A DNA stretch of 64,000 nt from Fluviicola sp. GTDB taxonomy: Bacteria > Bacteroidota > Bacteroidia > Flavobacteriales_D > Crocinitomicaceae. A model generated the notes under the pieces. It ran no database searches and was not told the origin of the DNA. It saw only the letters and a program-made list of their open reading frames with translations. Shown here in pieces: positions 43,194 to 53,084 of this stretch (its first letter is position 1; each line of letters opens with the position of its first letter). The DNA lies in contig JAIRJW010000008.1 in assembly GCA_031260455.1 (NCBI GenBank), forward strand, positions 1 through 64,000, written 5' to 3'. The position numbers were made by a program, and so were the translations under genes.

Positions 43194-45458
43194 TTAATTA
43201 TTTTGCATTTTGATCAGGTTTAATGCCGAACCAGCTTTAAACCATTCTATTTGCTGATCATTATACGTATGATTTACCTGAATTGTATCTTTCGAACCAT
43301 CTGCATGAACGATTTCAATCGTCAATGGTTTTCCAGGTGCGAATGAAGTCAAATCGGTGAAGTTGAATGTATCGTCTTCTTTGATTTTATCGTAATCCGC
43401 TTCGTTGGCAAAAGTCAGTGCCAGCATTCCCTGCTTTTTCAGGTTTGTTTCGTGGATACGTGCAAAAGATTTCACCAATACCGCACGAACTCCCAAATGA
43501 CGCGGCTCCATTGCTGCGTGCTCACGGGAAGATCCTTCTCCATAGTTTTGATCTCCCACTACGATGGAAGGAATTCCTGCGGCCTTATATGCACGTTGTG
43601 TAGCCGGAACTTCACCGTAAGAACCTGTCAGCTGATTTTTCACTTCATTGGCTTTCCCGTTGAATGCATTTTCGGCGCCGATCAGCATATTGTTTGAAAT
43701 GTTATCCAGGTGACCACGGTAACGCAGCCACGGACCAGCCATTGAAATGTGGTCGGTAGTACATTTTCCTTTTACCTTGATCAGCAATTTCGCACCAGTG
43801 ATGTTTTGACCATCCCAAGCAGGGAAAGACTCCAGCAATTGTAAACGTGTTGAATCCGGTTTCACAACTACCTGAACACCGGATCCGTCTTCAGCAGGAG
43901 GCTGGTATCCCGGATCATCCACATCAAACCCTTTAGCCGGAAGTTCGTCTCCCTTCGGGGGCAACAATTTCACTTGTTCACCTTTATCATTTGTCAACGT
44001 ATCCGTAATCGGATTGAAACCAAGATTACCTGAGATTGCCAGTGCTGCAACCATTTCCGGAGAAGTTACGAATGCGTGTGTATTCGGATTTCCATCTGCA
44101 CGTTTGGAAAAATTCCGGTTGAACGAGTGAACAATCGTGTTCTTCTCTTGCTTGTCCGCACCTTCACGGTCCCACTGCCCGATACAAGGCCCGCAAGCGT
44201 TTGTAAACACTTTTGTCCCCATTTTCTCGAACGTAGCAATAATTCCGTCACGCTCAATGGTATAACGCACCTGCTCAGATCCCGGGTTAATCCCGAATTC
44301 TGCTTTCGGAGTAATTCCATGAGCCACCGCCTGCTCCACGATAGAAGCCGCACGAGACATATCTTCGTAAGAAGAGTTGGTACACGATCCGATCAGACCC
44401 CACTCTACTTTCATCGGCCATCCGTTTGCTTCTGCTTCCGTTTTCATTTTTGAAACTGGCGTTCCACGATCTGGAGTAAATGGTCCGTTGATATACGGCT
44501 CCAATGTAGATAAATCAATTTCTATCAATTGATCAAAGTATGTTGCAGGGTCTGCATACACCTCCTTATCACCAGTTAAGTGCTCAGCAATCTGATCAGC
44601 CAAAACAACCACTTCCGCACGACCCGTTGCTGTCAGGTAACGACGCATGGAATCATCATAACCGAACGTAGAAGTCGTAGCGCCGATTTCCGCCCCCATG
44701 TTACAGATCGTTCCTTTTCCTGTTGCAGAAAGAGAAATCGCTCCATCACCGAAGTACTCAACCACTGCTCCGGTTCCACCTTTTACGGTCAGAATATCAG
44801 CCACTTTCAGGATCACATCTTTTGCAGAAGTCCAACCGTTCAATTTTCCTGTCAATTTAACTCCGATCAGTTTCGGGAATTTTAACTCCCATGCCATTCC
44901 TGCCATTACGTCAACAGCATCAGCACCACCAACACCGATCGCAATCATTCCCAAACCTCCGGCGTTTACCGTATGAGAATCTGTTCCAATCATCATCCCC
45001 CCCGGGAATGCATAGTTTTCCAACACTACCTGGTGAATAATCCCGGCTCCCGGTTTCCAGAAACCGATACCGTATTTATTGGAGATCGATGACAAAAAGT
45101 TAAATACTTCGTTATTTTCGTTCAGAGAACGCTGTAAATCGGCAGACGCACCGACTTTTGCCTGGATCAGGTGATCTGCATGAACCGTTGAAGGAACAGC
45201 TGCTTTTTTCTTACCAGCCTGCATGAATTGCAACAAAGCCATCTGTGCCGTTGCATCCTGCATCGCAACGCGATCCGGCGCAAAATCCACGTACGATTTC
45301 CCACGCTCATGAGCAATCGTTGCATTTCCGTCCCAAAGGTGTGCGTAAAGAATTTTTTCAGTCAGCGTTAAAGGGCGACCCACCACCTGACGTGCTGCTG
45401 CCACGCGCTCTGGATAAGCTGCGTAGACTTTTCGAATCATATCTAAATCGAAAACCAT
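43194..45458 (-). CDS. Aconitate hydratase
   Basis: The 754-residue enzyme interconverts citrate and isocitrate in the TCA cycle. The three cluster cysteines are in [11 protein letters not shown] and [34 protein letters not shown] and the C-terminal swivel-domain [19 protein letters not shown] are intact. Length and layout match the mitochondrial-type aconitase common in Bacteroidota rather than E. coli AcnB. It is transcribed alone, divergent from rpsF. Confidence 0.96.
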   Translation of the reverse strand: MVFDLDMIRKVYAAYPERVAAARQVVGRPLTLTEKILYAHLWDGNATIAHERGKSYVDFAPDRVAMQDATAQMALLQFMQAGKKKAAVPSTVHADHLIQAKVGASADLQRSLNENNEVFNFLSSISNKYGIGFWKPGAGIIHQVVLENYAFPGGMMIGTDSHTVNAGGLGMIAIGVGGADAVDVMAGMAWELKFPKLIGVKLTGKLNGWTSAKDVILKVADILTVKGGTGAVVEYFGDGAISLSATGKGTICNMGAEIGATTSTFGYDDSMRRYLTATGRAEVVVLADQIAEHLTGDKEVYADPATYFDQLIEIDLSTLEPYINGPFTPDRGTPVSKMKTEAEANGWPMKVEWGLIGSCTNSSYEDMSRAASIVEQAVAHGITPKAEFGINPGSEQVRYTIERDGIIATFEKMGTKVFTNACGPCIGQWDREGADKQEKNTIVHSFNRNFSKRADGNPNTHAFVTSPEMVAALAISGNLGFNPITDTLTNDKGEQVKLLPPKGDELPAKGFDVDDPGYQPPAEDGSGVQVVVKPDSTRLQLLESFPAWDGQNITGAKLLIKVKGKCTTDHISMAGPWLRYRGHLDNISNNMLIGAENAFNGKANEVKNQLTGSYGEVPATQRAYKAAGIPSIVVGDQNYGEGSSREHAAMEPRHLGVRAVLVKSFARIHETNLKKQGMLALTFANEADYDKIKEDDTFNFTDLTSFAPGKPLTIEIVHADGSKDTIQVNHTYNDQQIEWFKAGSALNLIKMQNN

Positions 45459-45669
45459 AATATTTGAAAGTTATATTAACATTTTTGTTCGACACGCGAA
45501 TTTAGCTAAAAGCAACGGAACTCAAAACACAATTAATGCTAAGAAGATACCGTTTTTAATTATTCAGATTAGTTCTAAATTAGAGCACTAAAGATAAATC
45601 AATACTTAGGTACCCAGCTAATTCAGGCATTTTTTATATCAAAATCAATCGTTTAAAAGATTTTATTCC

Positions 45670-45677
45670 TACCTTTG
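45670..45677 (+). promoter_or_regulatory. -7 promoter box (TACCTTTG) for rpsF-rpsR-rplI
   Basis: Matches TAnnTTTG, 58 bp before the rpsF start, leaving a leader of about 50 nt. Confidence 0.55.
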
Positions 45678-45735
45678 CACCCCACTTAGCATGACCAGGT
45701 GGATAATTTAGTATCAATAACAAATAAGTTTAATT

Positions 45736-46083
45736 ATGAATTCTTACGAAACTGTTTTCATTCTTACTCCCGTTTTGTCTGAAGACCAGGCAAAGGAAGC
45801 AGTGCAAAAGTACGAAAGCGAATTGGCTGCCATGGGTGGTAAATTGACGCATTCCGAGAGCTGGGGCCTTAAAAAATTGGCTTACCCAATCCAAAAGAAA
45901 TCAACCGGTTTCTATTTCTTGTTCCAATTCGACGCTGAAGGCTCAGTGATTGCCAACCTGGAACTGGCTATGAAACGCGATGAGCGTATCATGCGCTTCC
46001 TGACTGTAAAAATGGACAAGGATCATGTTGCCTACGCTGAGAAACGTCGCAAAAAAATGAGCGGAGCTCCAGTCGAAGCTTAA
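45736..46083 (+). CDS. rpsF: 30S ribosomal protein S6
   Basis: The 115-residue protein matches bS6: [20 protein letters not shown] at the start, then [20 protein letters not shown] and [16 protein letters not shown]. It binds 16S rRNA together with S18, encoded 26 bp downstream. First gene of the rpsF-rpsR-rplI operon. Confidence 0.97.
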   Translation: MNSYETVFILTPVLSEDQAKEAVQKYESELAAMGGKLTHSESWGLKKLAYPIQKKSTGFYFLFQFDAEGSVIANLELAMKRDERIMRFLTVKMDKDHVAYAEKRRKKMSGAPVEA

Positions 46084-46109
46084 TTATTTACCATTCAATT
46101 TTTAAGAAC

Positions 46110-46373
46110 ATGTCACAAAACGATATTCGCTATTTAACTCCGATCAACATCGAGATTAAAAAAGACAAATACTGCCGTTTCAAAAAAAGCGGAATTAAAT
46201 TCATCGATTTCAAGGATGCTAACTTCTTGTTGCGTTTGGTAAATGAACAAGGTAAAATTTTACCTCGCCGTATTACCGGAACTTCTGCGAAATACCAGAA
46301 GAGAGTGAATAAAGCTATCAAACGTGCCCGTCACCTGGCTATTTTGCCTTATGTTGGCGATATGTTGAAATAG
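46110..46373 (+). CDS. rpsR: 30S ribosomal protein S18
   Basis: The 87-residue protein matches bS18 with [20 protein letters not shown] and the family segment [19 protein letters not shown], followed by [12 protein letters not shown]. Only one Cys is present in the start region, so this is a zinc-independent form. It lies between rpsF and rplI. Confidence 0.97.
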   Translation: MSQNDIRYLTPINIEIKKDKYCRFKKSGIKFIDFKDANFLLRLVNEQGKILPRRITGTSAKYQKRVNKAIKRARHLAILPYVGDMLK

Positions 46374-46404
46374 TCTGTATTTTAATTTATAAAGACAAGA
46401 AATC

Positions 46405-46851
46405 ATGGAAGTAATTCTTAAGAAAAATATCGATAAATTAGGTTACAAAGATGAAGTTGTAACTGTAAAACCAGGATACGGACGTAATTTTCTGATTCCT
46501 CAGGGTTACGCTACATTGGCTACTCCTTCTGCGAAAAAAGCGCACGAGGATATGATGAAGCAACGTTCTCACAAAGAATCCAAAATTGTTGCTGAGGCAG
46601 AAGCTGTTGCAGCTAAATTAGTTGAGATTACTGTAAAAATCAGCACAAAAGTGGGTGAAAACGGTAAAATCTTCGGTTCTGTTAACACAGTTCAATTGTC
46701 TGAGGCATTGAAAGTTGCAGGATTCAATATTGACCGCAAAGCTTTGAAAATCAAAGATGAACCAATCAAAGAAGTTGGTACATTTGAAGCTGAGGCAAAC
46801 TTGCACAAAGGTGTAAAGCCTGTGTTCAAATTTGAAGTTGTAGGGGAATAA
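46405..46851 (+). CDS. rplI: 50S ribosomal protein L9
   Basis: The 148-residue protein matches bL9: MEVILKKNIDKLGYKDEVV, VKPGYGRNFLIPQGYA, a long central helix, and the C-terminal domain starting near GKIFGSVNTVQLSEAL. Last gene of the operon, followed by a terminator. Confidence 0.97.
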   Translation: MEVILKKNIDKLGYKDEVVTVKPGYGRNFLIPQGYATLATPSAKKAHEDMMKQRSHKESKIVAEAEAVAAKLVEITVKISTKVGENGKIFGSVNTVQLSEALKVAGFNIDRKALKIKDEPIKEVGTFEAEANLHKGVKPVFKFEVVGE

Positions 46852-46870
46852 GATTTTCCTTCGCTCATAT

Positions 46871-46906
46871 AAATCCCGTTGATCTTTCTCAACGGGATTT
46901 TTTCGT
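46871..46906 (+). terminator. Rho-independent terminator after rplI
   Basis: A perfect 12-bp stem, AAATCCCGTTGA with TCAACGGGATTT, a 6-nt loop and a T run, 19 bp after the stop codon. Confidence 0.9.
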
Positions 46907-47075
46907 TTTGAAGAATCAGAAAAACAAAAAGCTCTTTGCGTTAAAAAATAAAAAGATGGTTTTATCCAACCACAAAGTGGTAAAACACGTAAAGGGGATC
47001 CACTCGCTGCAAAAGCAAAATTTCCATAACTAAACCATTCTTTTCGCATCTTTGCTTCAGCTAAATCTTCATATC

Positions 47076-47546
47076 ATGGCAATAGCAGTTGGTGATAAAT
47101 GTCCGGTTTTCACGTTAAAAGATCAGAACAGCACAGATTTTGACATTCAATCCATACTTGGACAAAAGGTCCTGGTGATTTATTTTTATCCGAAAGATGA
47201 TACTCCCGGATGCACGGCAGAAGCCTGTTCTTTTCGCGACAGTTACGAAGATTTCAAGGATCTGGATTGCGAGGTAATCGGTATTTCGAGCGATTCTCCG
47301 AAAAAGCATGCCGAATTCGCCGCCAAACACCGCCTGAGCTTCACCTTGCTTGCCGACACAGAAAAAACGGTCCGCAAAACATTCGGAGTGCCTGGAAACC
47401 TGCTTGGACTAATCCCGGGGCGCGTGACATATATCATTGACAAAAACGGAACAGTGCGACATATCTACAATTCTCTCACGAACACAACTGGCCATATTGA
47501 TGAATCACTGAAAGCAATCAAAGCGATCTGCGATGAAGCGAATTAG
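47076..47546 (+). CDS. bcp: Thioredoxin-dependent peroxiredoxin (BCP family)
   Basis: The 156-residue protein reduces peroxides using thioredoxin. The active site DDTPGCTAEACSFRD carries the peroxidatic Cys and a second Cys five residues later, as in E. coli BCP. I chose the ATG at 47076 (MAIAVGDKCPVF), which gives the usual length. An upstream ATG at 47052 adds 8 residues without similarity. Confidence 0.95.
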   Translation: MAIAVGDKCPVFTLKDQNSTDFDIQSILGQKVLVIYFYPKDDTPGCTAEACSFRDSYEDFKDLDCEVIGISSDSPKKHAEFAAKHRLSFTLLADTEKTVRKTFGVPGNLLGLIPGRVTYIIDKNGTVRHIYNSLTNTTGHIDESLKAIKAICDEAN

Positions 47547-47712
47547 AAGCATTAATTACCAGGTTCAGCATATATGGCTCCTGGAAAAATGGCTCCGGAT
47601 TCGGAAAACAAACTTTTTTTCAAAAAGACAAATAGATATCCTGCACAAGCAAGATTACATTTTCCTCAGTAAAACCGGACTTCTCACACAATATTATAAA
47701 TTTATAAAATTG

Positions 47713-48094
47713 TTAATTCATTCTCCACAATTCAAGCGGCAATCCATCCGGGTCTGCTAAAAAAGTAAAGCGATTTCTGGTCAGCTCATTTGTTTACACA
47801 GGTTCAATATAAACCTCGGCTCATTTAAGTGCACAATGGTGCTATCCAGGTCATCTACTGTAAATGCGAGATGACGCAAACCCTGAACTTCGGGACAAGA
47901 AGGTCTTTTCAGAGAATCAGGAAAAGAAAACAAATTGATCACATACTGTCCGCTCAATGCCAGGTCTAGTTTGTACGAATCCCGTATCTCCCTGTATTTC
48001 CGCTATAACCGAGCCCCGGGGCTCCCGTGTAAAACTGCCTGGATCGCTCATAATCCGAGCAGATAATAGCAATATGATGAATAGAATGCACCAT
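47713..48094 (-). pseudogene. Decayed VOC/glyoxalase family gene (YaeR-like)
   Basis: Read leftward from the ATG at 48094, frame 1 gives MVHSIHHIAIICSDYERSRQ then FYTGAPGLG. Frame then shifts near the GCCCCGGGGC run at about 48017. The second frame has an in-frame TAG, then YREIRDSYKLDLALSGQYV, INLFSFPDSLKRPSCPEVQG and LRHLAFTVDDLDSTIVHLNE. A further shift near 47820 leads to EVYIEPV, another stop (TAA), then TNELTRNRFTFLADPDGLPL and ELWRMN before the final TAA. In order these pieces rebuild a nearly full YaeR-type VOC protein of about 126 residues. Two frameshifts and two stops make it a pseudogene unless the sequence contains errors. Confidence 0.85.
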
Positions 48095-48102
48095 CGGTAC
48101 AC

Positions 48103-49068
48103 TTAGATGTATTTTTCTTCTGCCAGGTAGTTTTTCACGTAATCGTCAATTCCTTTTTCCAGCGTGTGGAACGGAACGTCATAGCCCTGACTGATCAGTT
48201 TCTGCATATTCGCTTCCGTAAAATACTGGTATTTGTCGCGGATATCTGCCGGTGTATCGATAAACGAAATGTTCGGTTCTTTATCCAAAGCATTAAATGT
48301 ATTCGTTGCCAGATCCAGAAAAGTACGTGCTTTGCCGGAGCCCAGGTTATAAATCCCGGATTTTGCTGTTCCTTTCATCAGGAATTCGATCACAGAAACC
48401 ACATCTTTCACGTATACGAAATCACGCATTTGTCCACCATCCGCGTAATCCGGGTTGTGTGAACGGAACAGTTTCATGGAACCATACTCTTTCACCTGGT
48501 TAAACGTATGGAAAATCACCGATGCCATTCGCGCCTTGTGGTATTCGTTGGGGCCATAAACATTGAAGAACTTCAATCCATACCAATACGGAGGAGTTTC
48601 CGTCTGTTCCAAAGCCCATATATCGAACCACTGTTTCGACCATCCATACGGATTAAGCGGTTGCAGTTGCGGCATGGTTTCCTCGTTGTCATCATACCCA
48701 AATTCACCTAAACCATAGGTTGCAGCCGAACTGGCATAAATCAGCGGAATATTGAACTGAACACAATGTTTCCAAACCATTTTGGAATATTCCACATTCA
48801 GTTCATCGAAAATTGCTTTATCAAATTCTGTAGTATCTGTACGCGCCCCGATATGTAACACACATGTTACTTCAGTCCCAAACTCCTTCATCCATTGGTC
48901 AAAATCAGCACGCTGAACCATCGCAACGAACAATTTCCCTTCCAGGTTGGACGCTTTTTCAGTTTTGGAGAAATCATCCACCAATATCAGGTTATTGATT
49001 CCTTTGCTGTTCAGAGTTCCGGCTATACAACTTCCGATAAAACCCGCTGCTCCTGTAATAACAATCAT
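48103..49068 (-). CDS. hldD: ADP-L-glycero-D-manno-heptose-6-epimerase
   Basis: The 321-residue NAD(P)-binding enzyme epimerises ADP-heptose for the LPS inner core. The Rossmann motif is GAAGFIGS at residues 6-13. The catalytic YxxxK is in PYGWSKQWFD, and ASSAATYGLG precedes it. SSAATYG and NVYGPNEYHKARMASVIFH are typical of HldD. A -7 box lies at 49087. The VOC pseudogene follows it immediately downstream. Confidence 0.92.
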   Translation of the reverse strand: MIVITGAAGFIGSCIAGTLNSKGINNLILVDDFSKTEKASNLEGKLFVAMVQRADFDQWMKEFGTEVTCVLHIGARTDTTEFDKAIFDELNVEYSKMVWKHCVQFNIPLIYASSAATYGLGEFGYDDNEETMPQLQPLNPYGWSKQWFDIWALEQTETPPYWYGLKFFNVYGPNEYHKARMASVIFHTFNQVKEYGSMKLFRSHNPDYADGGQMRDFVYVKDVVSVIEFLMKGTAKSGIYNLGSGKARTFLDLATNTFNALDKEPNISFIDTPADIRDKYQYFTEANMQKLISQGYDVPFHTLEKGIDDYVKNYLAEEKYI

Positions 49069-49086
49069 GTATGAAAATTTTACTCA

Positions 49087-49094
49087 CAAATTTA
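49087..49094 (-). promoter_or_regulatory. -7 promoter box (TAAATTTG) for hldD
   Basis: On the minus strand it matches TAnnTTTG, 18 bp before the hldD start codon. Confidence 0.5.
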
Positions 49095-49357
49095 CGAAAT
49101 CTTTGATGTTACAGAGCTCCCATAAACAGATGTTTGACCGGAATCTGCACGGATAAAAATAAAATTAGCCATCGATTCCAATTCTGCAATCCTGATCGTT
49201 CTCCGTCCGACTGATCCTCCGGTACTGAACCTGCCGGAGTTTGCTGGAAACACAAAATACCTCCGTAATCAAACCTGGCTATTTTTAACAAGCTTTCTCC
49301 CCGAAAAAAGGCATTCCTGGTAAAAATTTTAGTACCTTTACAGCCAATTTTTAACAC

Positions 49358-49789
49358 TTGGAAACAGTATATATTACCCGAAGAGAACACTTCAATGCAG
49401 CACATAAATTATGGCGCGAGGATTGGTCGGATGAAAAAAACGAAGCCGTTTTTGGTAAATGCAGCAATAAGAACTGGCACGGACACAATTTTGAGTTGTT
49501 TGTAACCGTCAAAGGAGCTCCCAGCCCGGAAACTGGTTTTGTGATCAACCTGAAAGATCTGAGTGTAATCATCAAAAACCTGGTAATCGAGCAGCTGGAT
49601 CACAAGAATCTGAACCTGGATGTTCCGTTTTTGGAGGGAAAACTGGCTTCAACGGAAAATCTGATAATCGAAATCTGGAAGATCATCGAAGCACCGATCG
49701 GAGAAGCTGGCGGACAGTTATGCAAGATCAGACTAGTGGAAACAGAAAATAATTTCGTGGAATATTTCGGAAGAAAAGAGCCGTATTAA
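49358..49789 (+). CDS. 6-pyruvoyl-tetrahydropterin synthase family protein (copy 2)
   Basis: The 143-residue protein has [25 protein letters not shown] and [11 protein letters not shown], with the C-x5-HGH spacing of animal-type PTPS. The start is TTG at 49358. It precedes folE by 26 bp in the same direction, so the pair would make dihydroneopterin triphosphate and then a pyruvoyl-type reduced pterin. It is clearly related to, but diverged from, the copy at 22715-23119. Confidence 0.86.
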   Translation: METVYITRREHFNAAHKLWREDWSDEKNEAVFGKCSNKNWHGHNFELFVTVKGAPSPETGFVINLKDLSVIIKNLVIEQLDHKNLNLDVPFLEGKLASTENLIIEIWKIIEAPIGEAGGQLCKIRLVETENNFVEYFGRKEPY

Positions 49790-49815
49790 ACGATACACAT
49801 TACACAAACAACAGC

Positions 49816-50406
49816 ATGAGCGAATTTCAATATAACGACGAAATTACACAAAACATTTCAGGGGTTTACAAACACATCCTTTCCGAAATCGGGGAAGATC
49901 CGAACCGCGAAGGGTTGTTGAAAACACCAGAACGCGTTGCAAAAGCTTTACAGTTTCTGACTCAAGGCTATGAAATCGAACCGGAAGAAATCCTGAAAAG
50001 TGCTTTGTTCCGAGAGGAATATTCTGAAATGGTGCTGGTAAAAGATATTGAAGTGTATTCCATGTGTGAGCACCACATGCTCCCGTTCTTCGGGAAAGCG
50101 CATATTGCCTATATTCCTAACGGAACGATCGTTGGTCTGAGCAAAATTCCACGTGTGGTAGATGCTTTCAGCCGCAGATTACAGGTACAGGAACGCCTCA
50201 CGATCGAAATCCGCGATTGTATTCAGGAAACGTTGAAACCAAAAGGCGTAGCGGTTGTGCTCGAGTGCCAGCACATGTGTATGCAAATGCGCGGAGTACA
50301 AAAACAAAATTCCGTGACAACTTCGAGCGCCTTCACCGGATTATTCCTCAGCAATGATTCAACAAGAAAAGAGTTTATTAACTTAGTACAGGCAAAATTG
50401 CACTAA
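49816..50406 (+). CDS. folE: GTP cyclohydrolase I
   Basis: The 196-residue enzyme turns GTP into dihydroneopterin triphosphate, the entry to folate, pterin and queuosine pathways. Motifs include [40 protein letters not shown] with zinc-binding Cys and His, and [18 protein letters not shown]. It is a normal full-length type IA enzyme. Confidence 0.97.
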   Translation: MSEFQYNDEITQNISGVYKHILSEIGEDPNREGLLKTPERVAKALQFLTQGYEIEPEEILKSALFREEYSEMVLVKDIEVYSMCEHHMLPFFGKAHIAYIPNGTIVGLSKIPRVVDAFSRRLQVQERLTIEIRDCIQETLKPKGVAVVLECQHMCMQMRGVQKQNSVTTSSAFTGLFLSNDSTRKEFINLVQAKLH

Positions 50407-50444
50407 ACATTATAAAATAGTTTAACCAGATAAAAATAAAAATC

Positions 50445-51176
50445 ATGAGTGAAATCATCGACAATTACAGCTTTGACACAGCAGAGAAACAAGCTACTGC
50501 AAGGCAATTCTTCGCAAAAGTTTACGGATTCATGTTCTTCGCATTAATCGTGTCCGGAGCCATTGCTTATCAGTACGGAACTGTTGAATTCATCGCTAAA
50601 TACTTCTTAACAGTATCGGCTGACGGGCAAGCAAAAATTGCTCCGTTGTTCTACGTGGTGGTGTTCTCACCGATCGCTGTAGCACTCCTGTTTCAGACAA
50701 TGATTAACCGACTTTCGTTCCCATTGTTGTTCGGATTATTTTCACTTTACAGCATCCTGATCGGTTTCTCATTATCGACCATTTTCATCGTTTACTCTAT
50801 GACATCTATCGCAATCACTTTCGGAGTAACCGCAGGTACATTCGGAGTGATGGCGATCATGGGATATGTAACCAAAGTGGACCTGACTAAATTCGGAAGC
50901 ATCCTGATGATGGCCTTCTGGGGAATTTTCATTGCCGGAATTGTCAATTTCTTCCTGCATAGCGATAGTCTTGGATATATCATCTCTATGATCGGTGTGG
51001 TTGTATTCACCGGTTTGACTGCATACCATATGCAGCAATTGAAAAAGTTTGCTCACGACTCTGAGATTTCAGCAGATCAAAAAAACAAACTGGCGCTTTT
51101 AGGTGGGTTCACGTTATACATTTTATTCGTCAACCTGTTCCTGTCTCTGTTGCGTTTGTTCGGAAGCAGAGACTAA
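50445..51176 (+). CDS. Bax inhibitor-1/YccA family membrane protein
   Basis: The 243-residue protein has seven hydrophobic segments and the family pattern: FFAKVYGFMFFALIVSGAIA, then GLFSLYSILIGFSLSTIFIV and the conserved end HDSEISADQKNKLALLGGFT. Members are membrane proteins linked to calcium leak or stress in other organisms; the bacterial role is poorly known. A hairpin terminator follows. Confidence 0.92.
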   Translation: MSEIIDNYSFDTAEKQATARQFFAKVYGFMFFALIVSGAIAYQYGTVEFIAKYFLTVSADGQAKIAPLFYVVVFSPIAVALLFQTMINRLSFPLLFGLFSLYSILIGFSLSTIFIVYSMTSIAITFGVTAGTFGVMAIMGYVTKVDLTKFGSILMMAFWGIFIAGIVNFFLHSDSLGYIISMIGVVVFTGLTAYHMQQLKKFAHDSEISADQKNKLALLGGFTLYILFVNLFLSLLRLFGSRD

Positions 51177-51195
51177 ACCAAGGTCTTTTATTCTA

Positions 51196-51232
51196 AAATC
51201 CCGGTTTAAAAAAATGAACTGGGATTCTTTAT
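51196..51232 (+). terminator. Hairpin terminator after the BI-1 gene
   Basis: AATCCCGGTT pairs with AACTGGGATT (one G-T pair) around a 10-nt loop, followed by a T-rich stretch. Confidence 0.7.
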
Positions 51233-51298
51233 TTTACCATGGAACATGCAACTTACCGGAAATATCCAGAGTCTGTGTAAAAAAATAATCCCATAAAA

Positions 51299-52993
51299 AT
51301 GAAACGACTACTTATAGCTTTGTTCTTACTTCATACAATTGGAACATTCTCTCAAACCATTCATTTTACTACCGGCTACCTTGTCAATCCGGCGGTAAGC
51401 TGTCATTCAGGAATGATGGTGTGTACTCAAACCGGAAGCAACCCTGAAAGCGGAGGAATCATTTACGTAGACTGGGCAGACGGGACAACCGACACATTGA
51501 CGTACTACCAGGCTGCAAACACCTCCAATCAGTGTCATTTCTTTTGGCATGATTACACCTCTACAGGAATTTACAATGCCAATATCACTATTTATAGCGC
51601 TGCAAGCGGAGGAATGGTTCCTGTTACTACAACCCAACAGTTTACAATTACTAATCTGTCCACCTGCGGATACTTTACCATGGCGACATTTGATACTCCG
51701 TCTTACTTTCTGGAAAGCGGCGTGGTTTATGACGTAACGGGCGCAAATGGTGTCACCCTGACAATCTCTCCGGTCTTATCAACCGGACTATCCTTTTACT
51801 TCGGATTAGACCCTGCAAATGCACCATTCACAGCCAGCATCAATGATTCATGGCTGGCTGTAAACAATAAAATCCAGGTGACTCCTGATTTTGTCATCAA
51901 TGATTTCAATGCGGACGGGAGTGCCTACAACCTCCCACAAAACATGCAAGTTACTTGTAATGACACCACTCTGCCAAACAACCTCGCTTTAGATTTCATC
52001 TATGCCTATTCCTTTATTGCACCGTTGCAAAGCGGATCTCTTTCACTGAATATCTGTAATATTTCCTGCGCATCCATGGTTGATGCCCAGGTTAGTATTT
52101 CCTTCCCAAGCGGATTCACCCCCGACATGACAAACCTTGATAACGCCATTTTCCAAAACGACACTTTATTGTTTGATCTGGATAGCATTACCGGCTGTCA
52201 GAACATTCACATTCCGGTTTCGTTTCCGGGAAATACGCCTGCAGGAACAAACGTTAGCTTCCATGCTCAAATCAGTAATCCGACAGAAGTTGACTTCAGC
52301 AATAATTCAGGAACTGCAAATGCAGTAATTATGAACTCTTATGATCCGAATGATAAAACATGTAATCTTCCTGCATTGTTGTCTCCTGATCAAAGAGAAA
52401 AGTTACAATATCGTATTCAATGTCAAAACGATGGAAATTTTCCTGCATTAAATGTCGTAATCCGGGATACAATCAGTCAGCTACTTGATTTAAATACTTT
52501 CCGTTTTATCAGTTCAAGTCATCCGGTGATCACTTCCATTGATCCGGTAAGCAGGGAAGTTATTTTCTACCTGTACAATGCGCAACTAGTGTCTTCATCA
52601 GAAAATCTTCCTGCAAGCCAGGGATTTGTTCTCTATGAAATTTCGGAAGCTGTATCCTTACCGCTGAATGCCCCGATTGAAAATACGGCTTATATTTACT
52701 TTGACTACAATCCTCCTATTGTCACCAATACGACCTCCCATTCAAATGGTTATTTGGGATTAGATGAGCAGTCCCAACAGGCTTACCAACTTTATCCAAA
52801 TCCTGCAAATGACCGGGTTTTCCTCATGAATGGCTTAATTGCAGATATCAAAGTTTATGATCTGAACGGAAAATTACTGACTCAAGGTTTTCAAGTCAAT
52901 TCCGTCTCAGTGGCGACACTAAATGCCGGGCTCTATCAAGTTGTTGTTCATTCCGGAAATCATGTTAGTTTTCATCGAGTAATCAAGCTCTAG
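51299..52993 (+). CDS. Large secreted protein with T9SS type A sorting domain
   Basis: The 564-residue protein has a signal peptide (LLIALFLLHTIGTFSQ). A PKD-like region follows (GIIYVDWADGTTDTL). The region from about residue 345 has a conserved-repeat pattern seen in Bacteroidota T9SS proteins: NSYDPNDKTCNLPALLSP, LQYRIQCQNDGNFPALNV, then ENTAYIYFDYNPPIVTNT. The C-terminal 75 residues are a type A sorting domain (YQLYPNPANDRVFL, NAGLYQVVVHSG). Function beyond surface export is unknown. Confidence 0.87.
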   Translation: MKRLLIALFLLHTIGTFSQTIHFTTGYLVNPAVSCHSGMMVCTQTGSNPESGGIIYVDWADGTTDTLTYYQAANTSNQCHFFWHDYTSTGIYNANITIYSAASGGMVPVTTTQQFTITNLSTCGYFTMATFDTPSYFLESGVVYDVTGANGVTLTISPVLSTGLSFYFGLDPANAPFTASINDSWLAVNNKIQVTPDFVINDFNADGSAYNLPQNMQVTCNDTTLPNNLALDFIYAYSFIAPLQSGSLSLNICNISCASMVDAQVSISFPSGFTPDMTNLDNAIFQNDTLLFDLDSITGCQNIHIPVSFPGNTPAGTNVSFHAQISNPTEVDFSNNSGTANAVIMNSYDPNDKTCNLPALLSPDQREKLQYRIQCQNDGNFPALNVVIRDTISQLLDLNTFRFISSSHPVITSIDPVSREVIFYLYNAQLVSSSENLPASQGFVLYEISEAVSLPLNAPIENTAYIYFDYNPPIVTNTTSHSNGYLGLDEQSQQAYQLYPNPANDRVFLMNGLIADIKVYDLNGKLLTQGFQVNSVSVATLNAGLYQVVVHSGNHVSFHRVIKL

Positions 52994-53018
52994 AAAACAG
53001 TAACATTCTTTAAGTTAA

Positions 53019-53053
53019 AACCTGCTAAAATTCAAGTATAGCAGGTTTTTTTG
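53019..53053 (+). terminator. Rho-independent terminator
   Basis: AACCTGCTA pairs with TAGCAGGTT around an 11-nt loop, with a T run after. Confidence 0.85.
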
Positions 53054-53057
53054 TGTG

Positions 53058-53065
53058 TAATTTTG
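53058..53065 (+). promoter_or_regulatory. -7 promoter box (TAATTTTG) for the metallopeptidase
   Basis: Matches TAnnTTTG, 19 bp before the start codon and directly after the preceding terminator. Confidence 0.5.
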
Positions 53066-53084
53066 ACAAATAAATTTACTAACA

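Noticed and set aside
45678..45735. S6:S18-binding RNA leader before rpsF
   Set aside because: A short CCAC/GTGG stem is visible, but the conserved bulge of the known motif is not.
47533..47760. 75-codon open frame after bcp
   Set aside because: It is low-complexity and basic, overlaps the 3' end of the VOC pseudogene and has no promoter or similarity.
49109..49405. 98-codon minus-strand frame upstream of PTPS copy 2
   Set aside because: It overlaps the PTPS start on the other strand and shows no domain; treated as chance.
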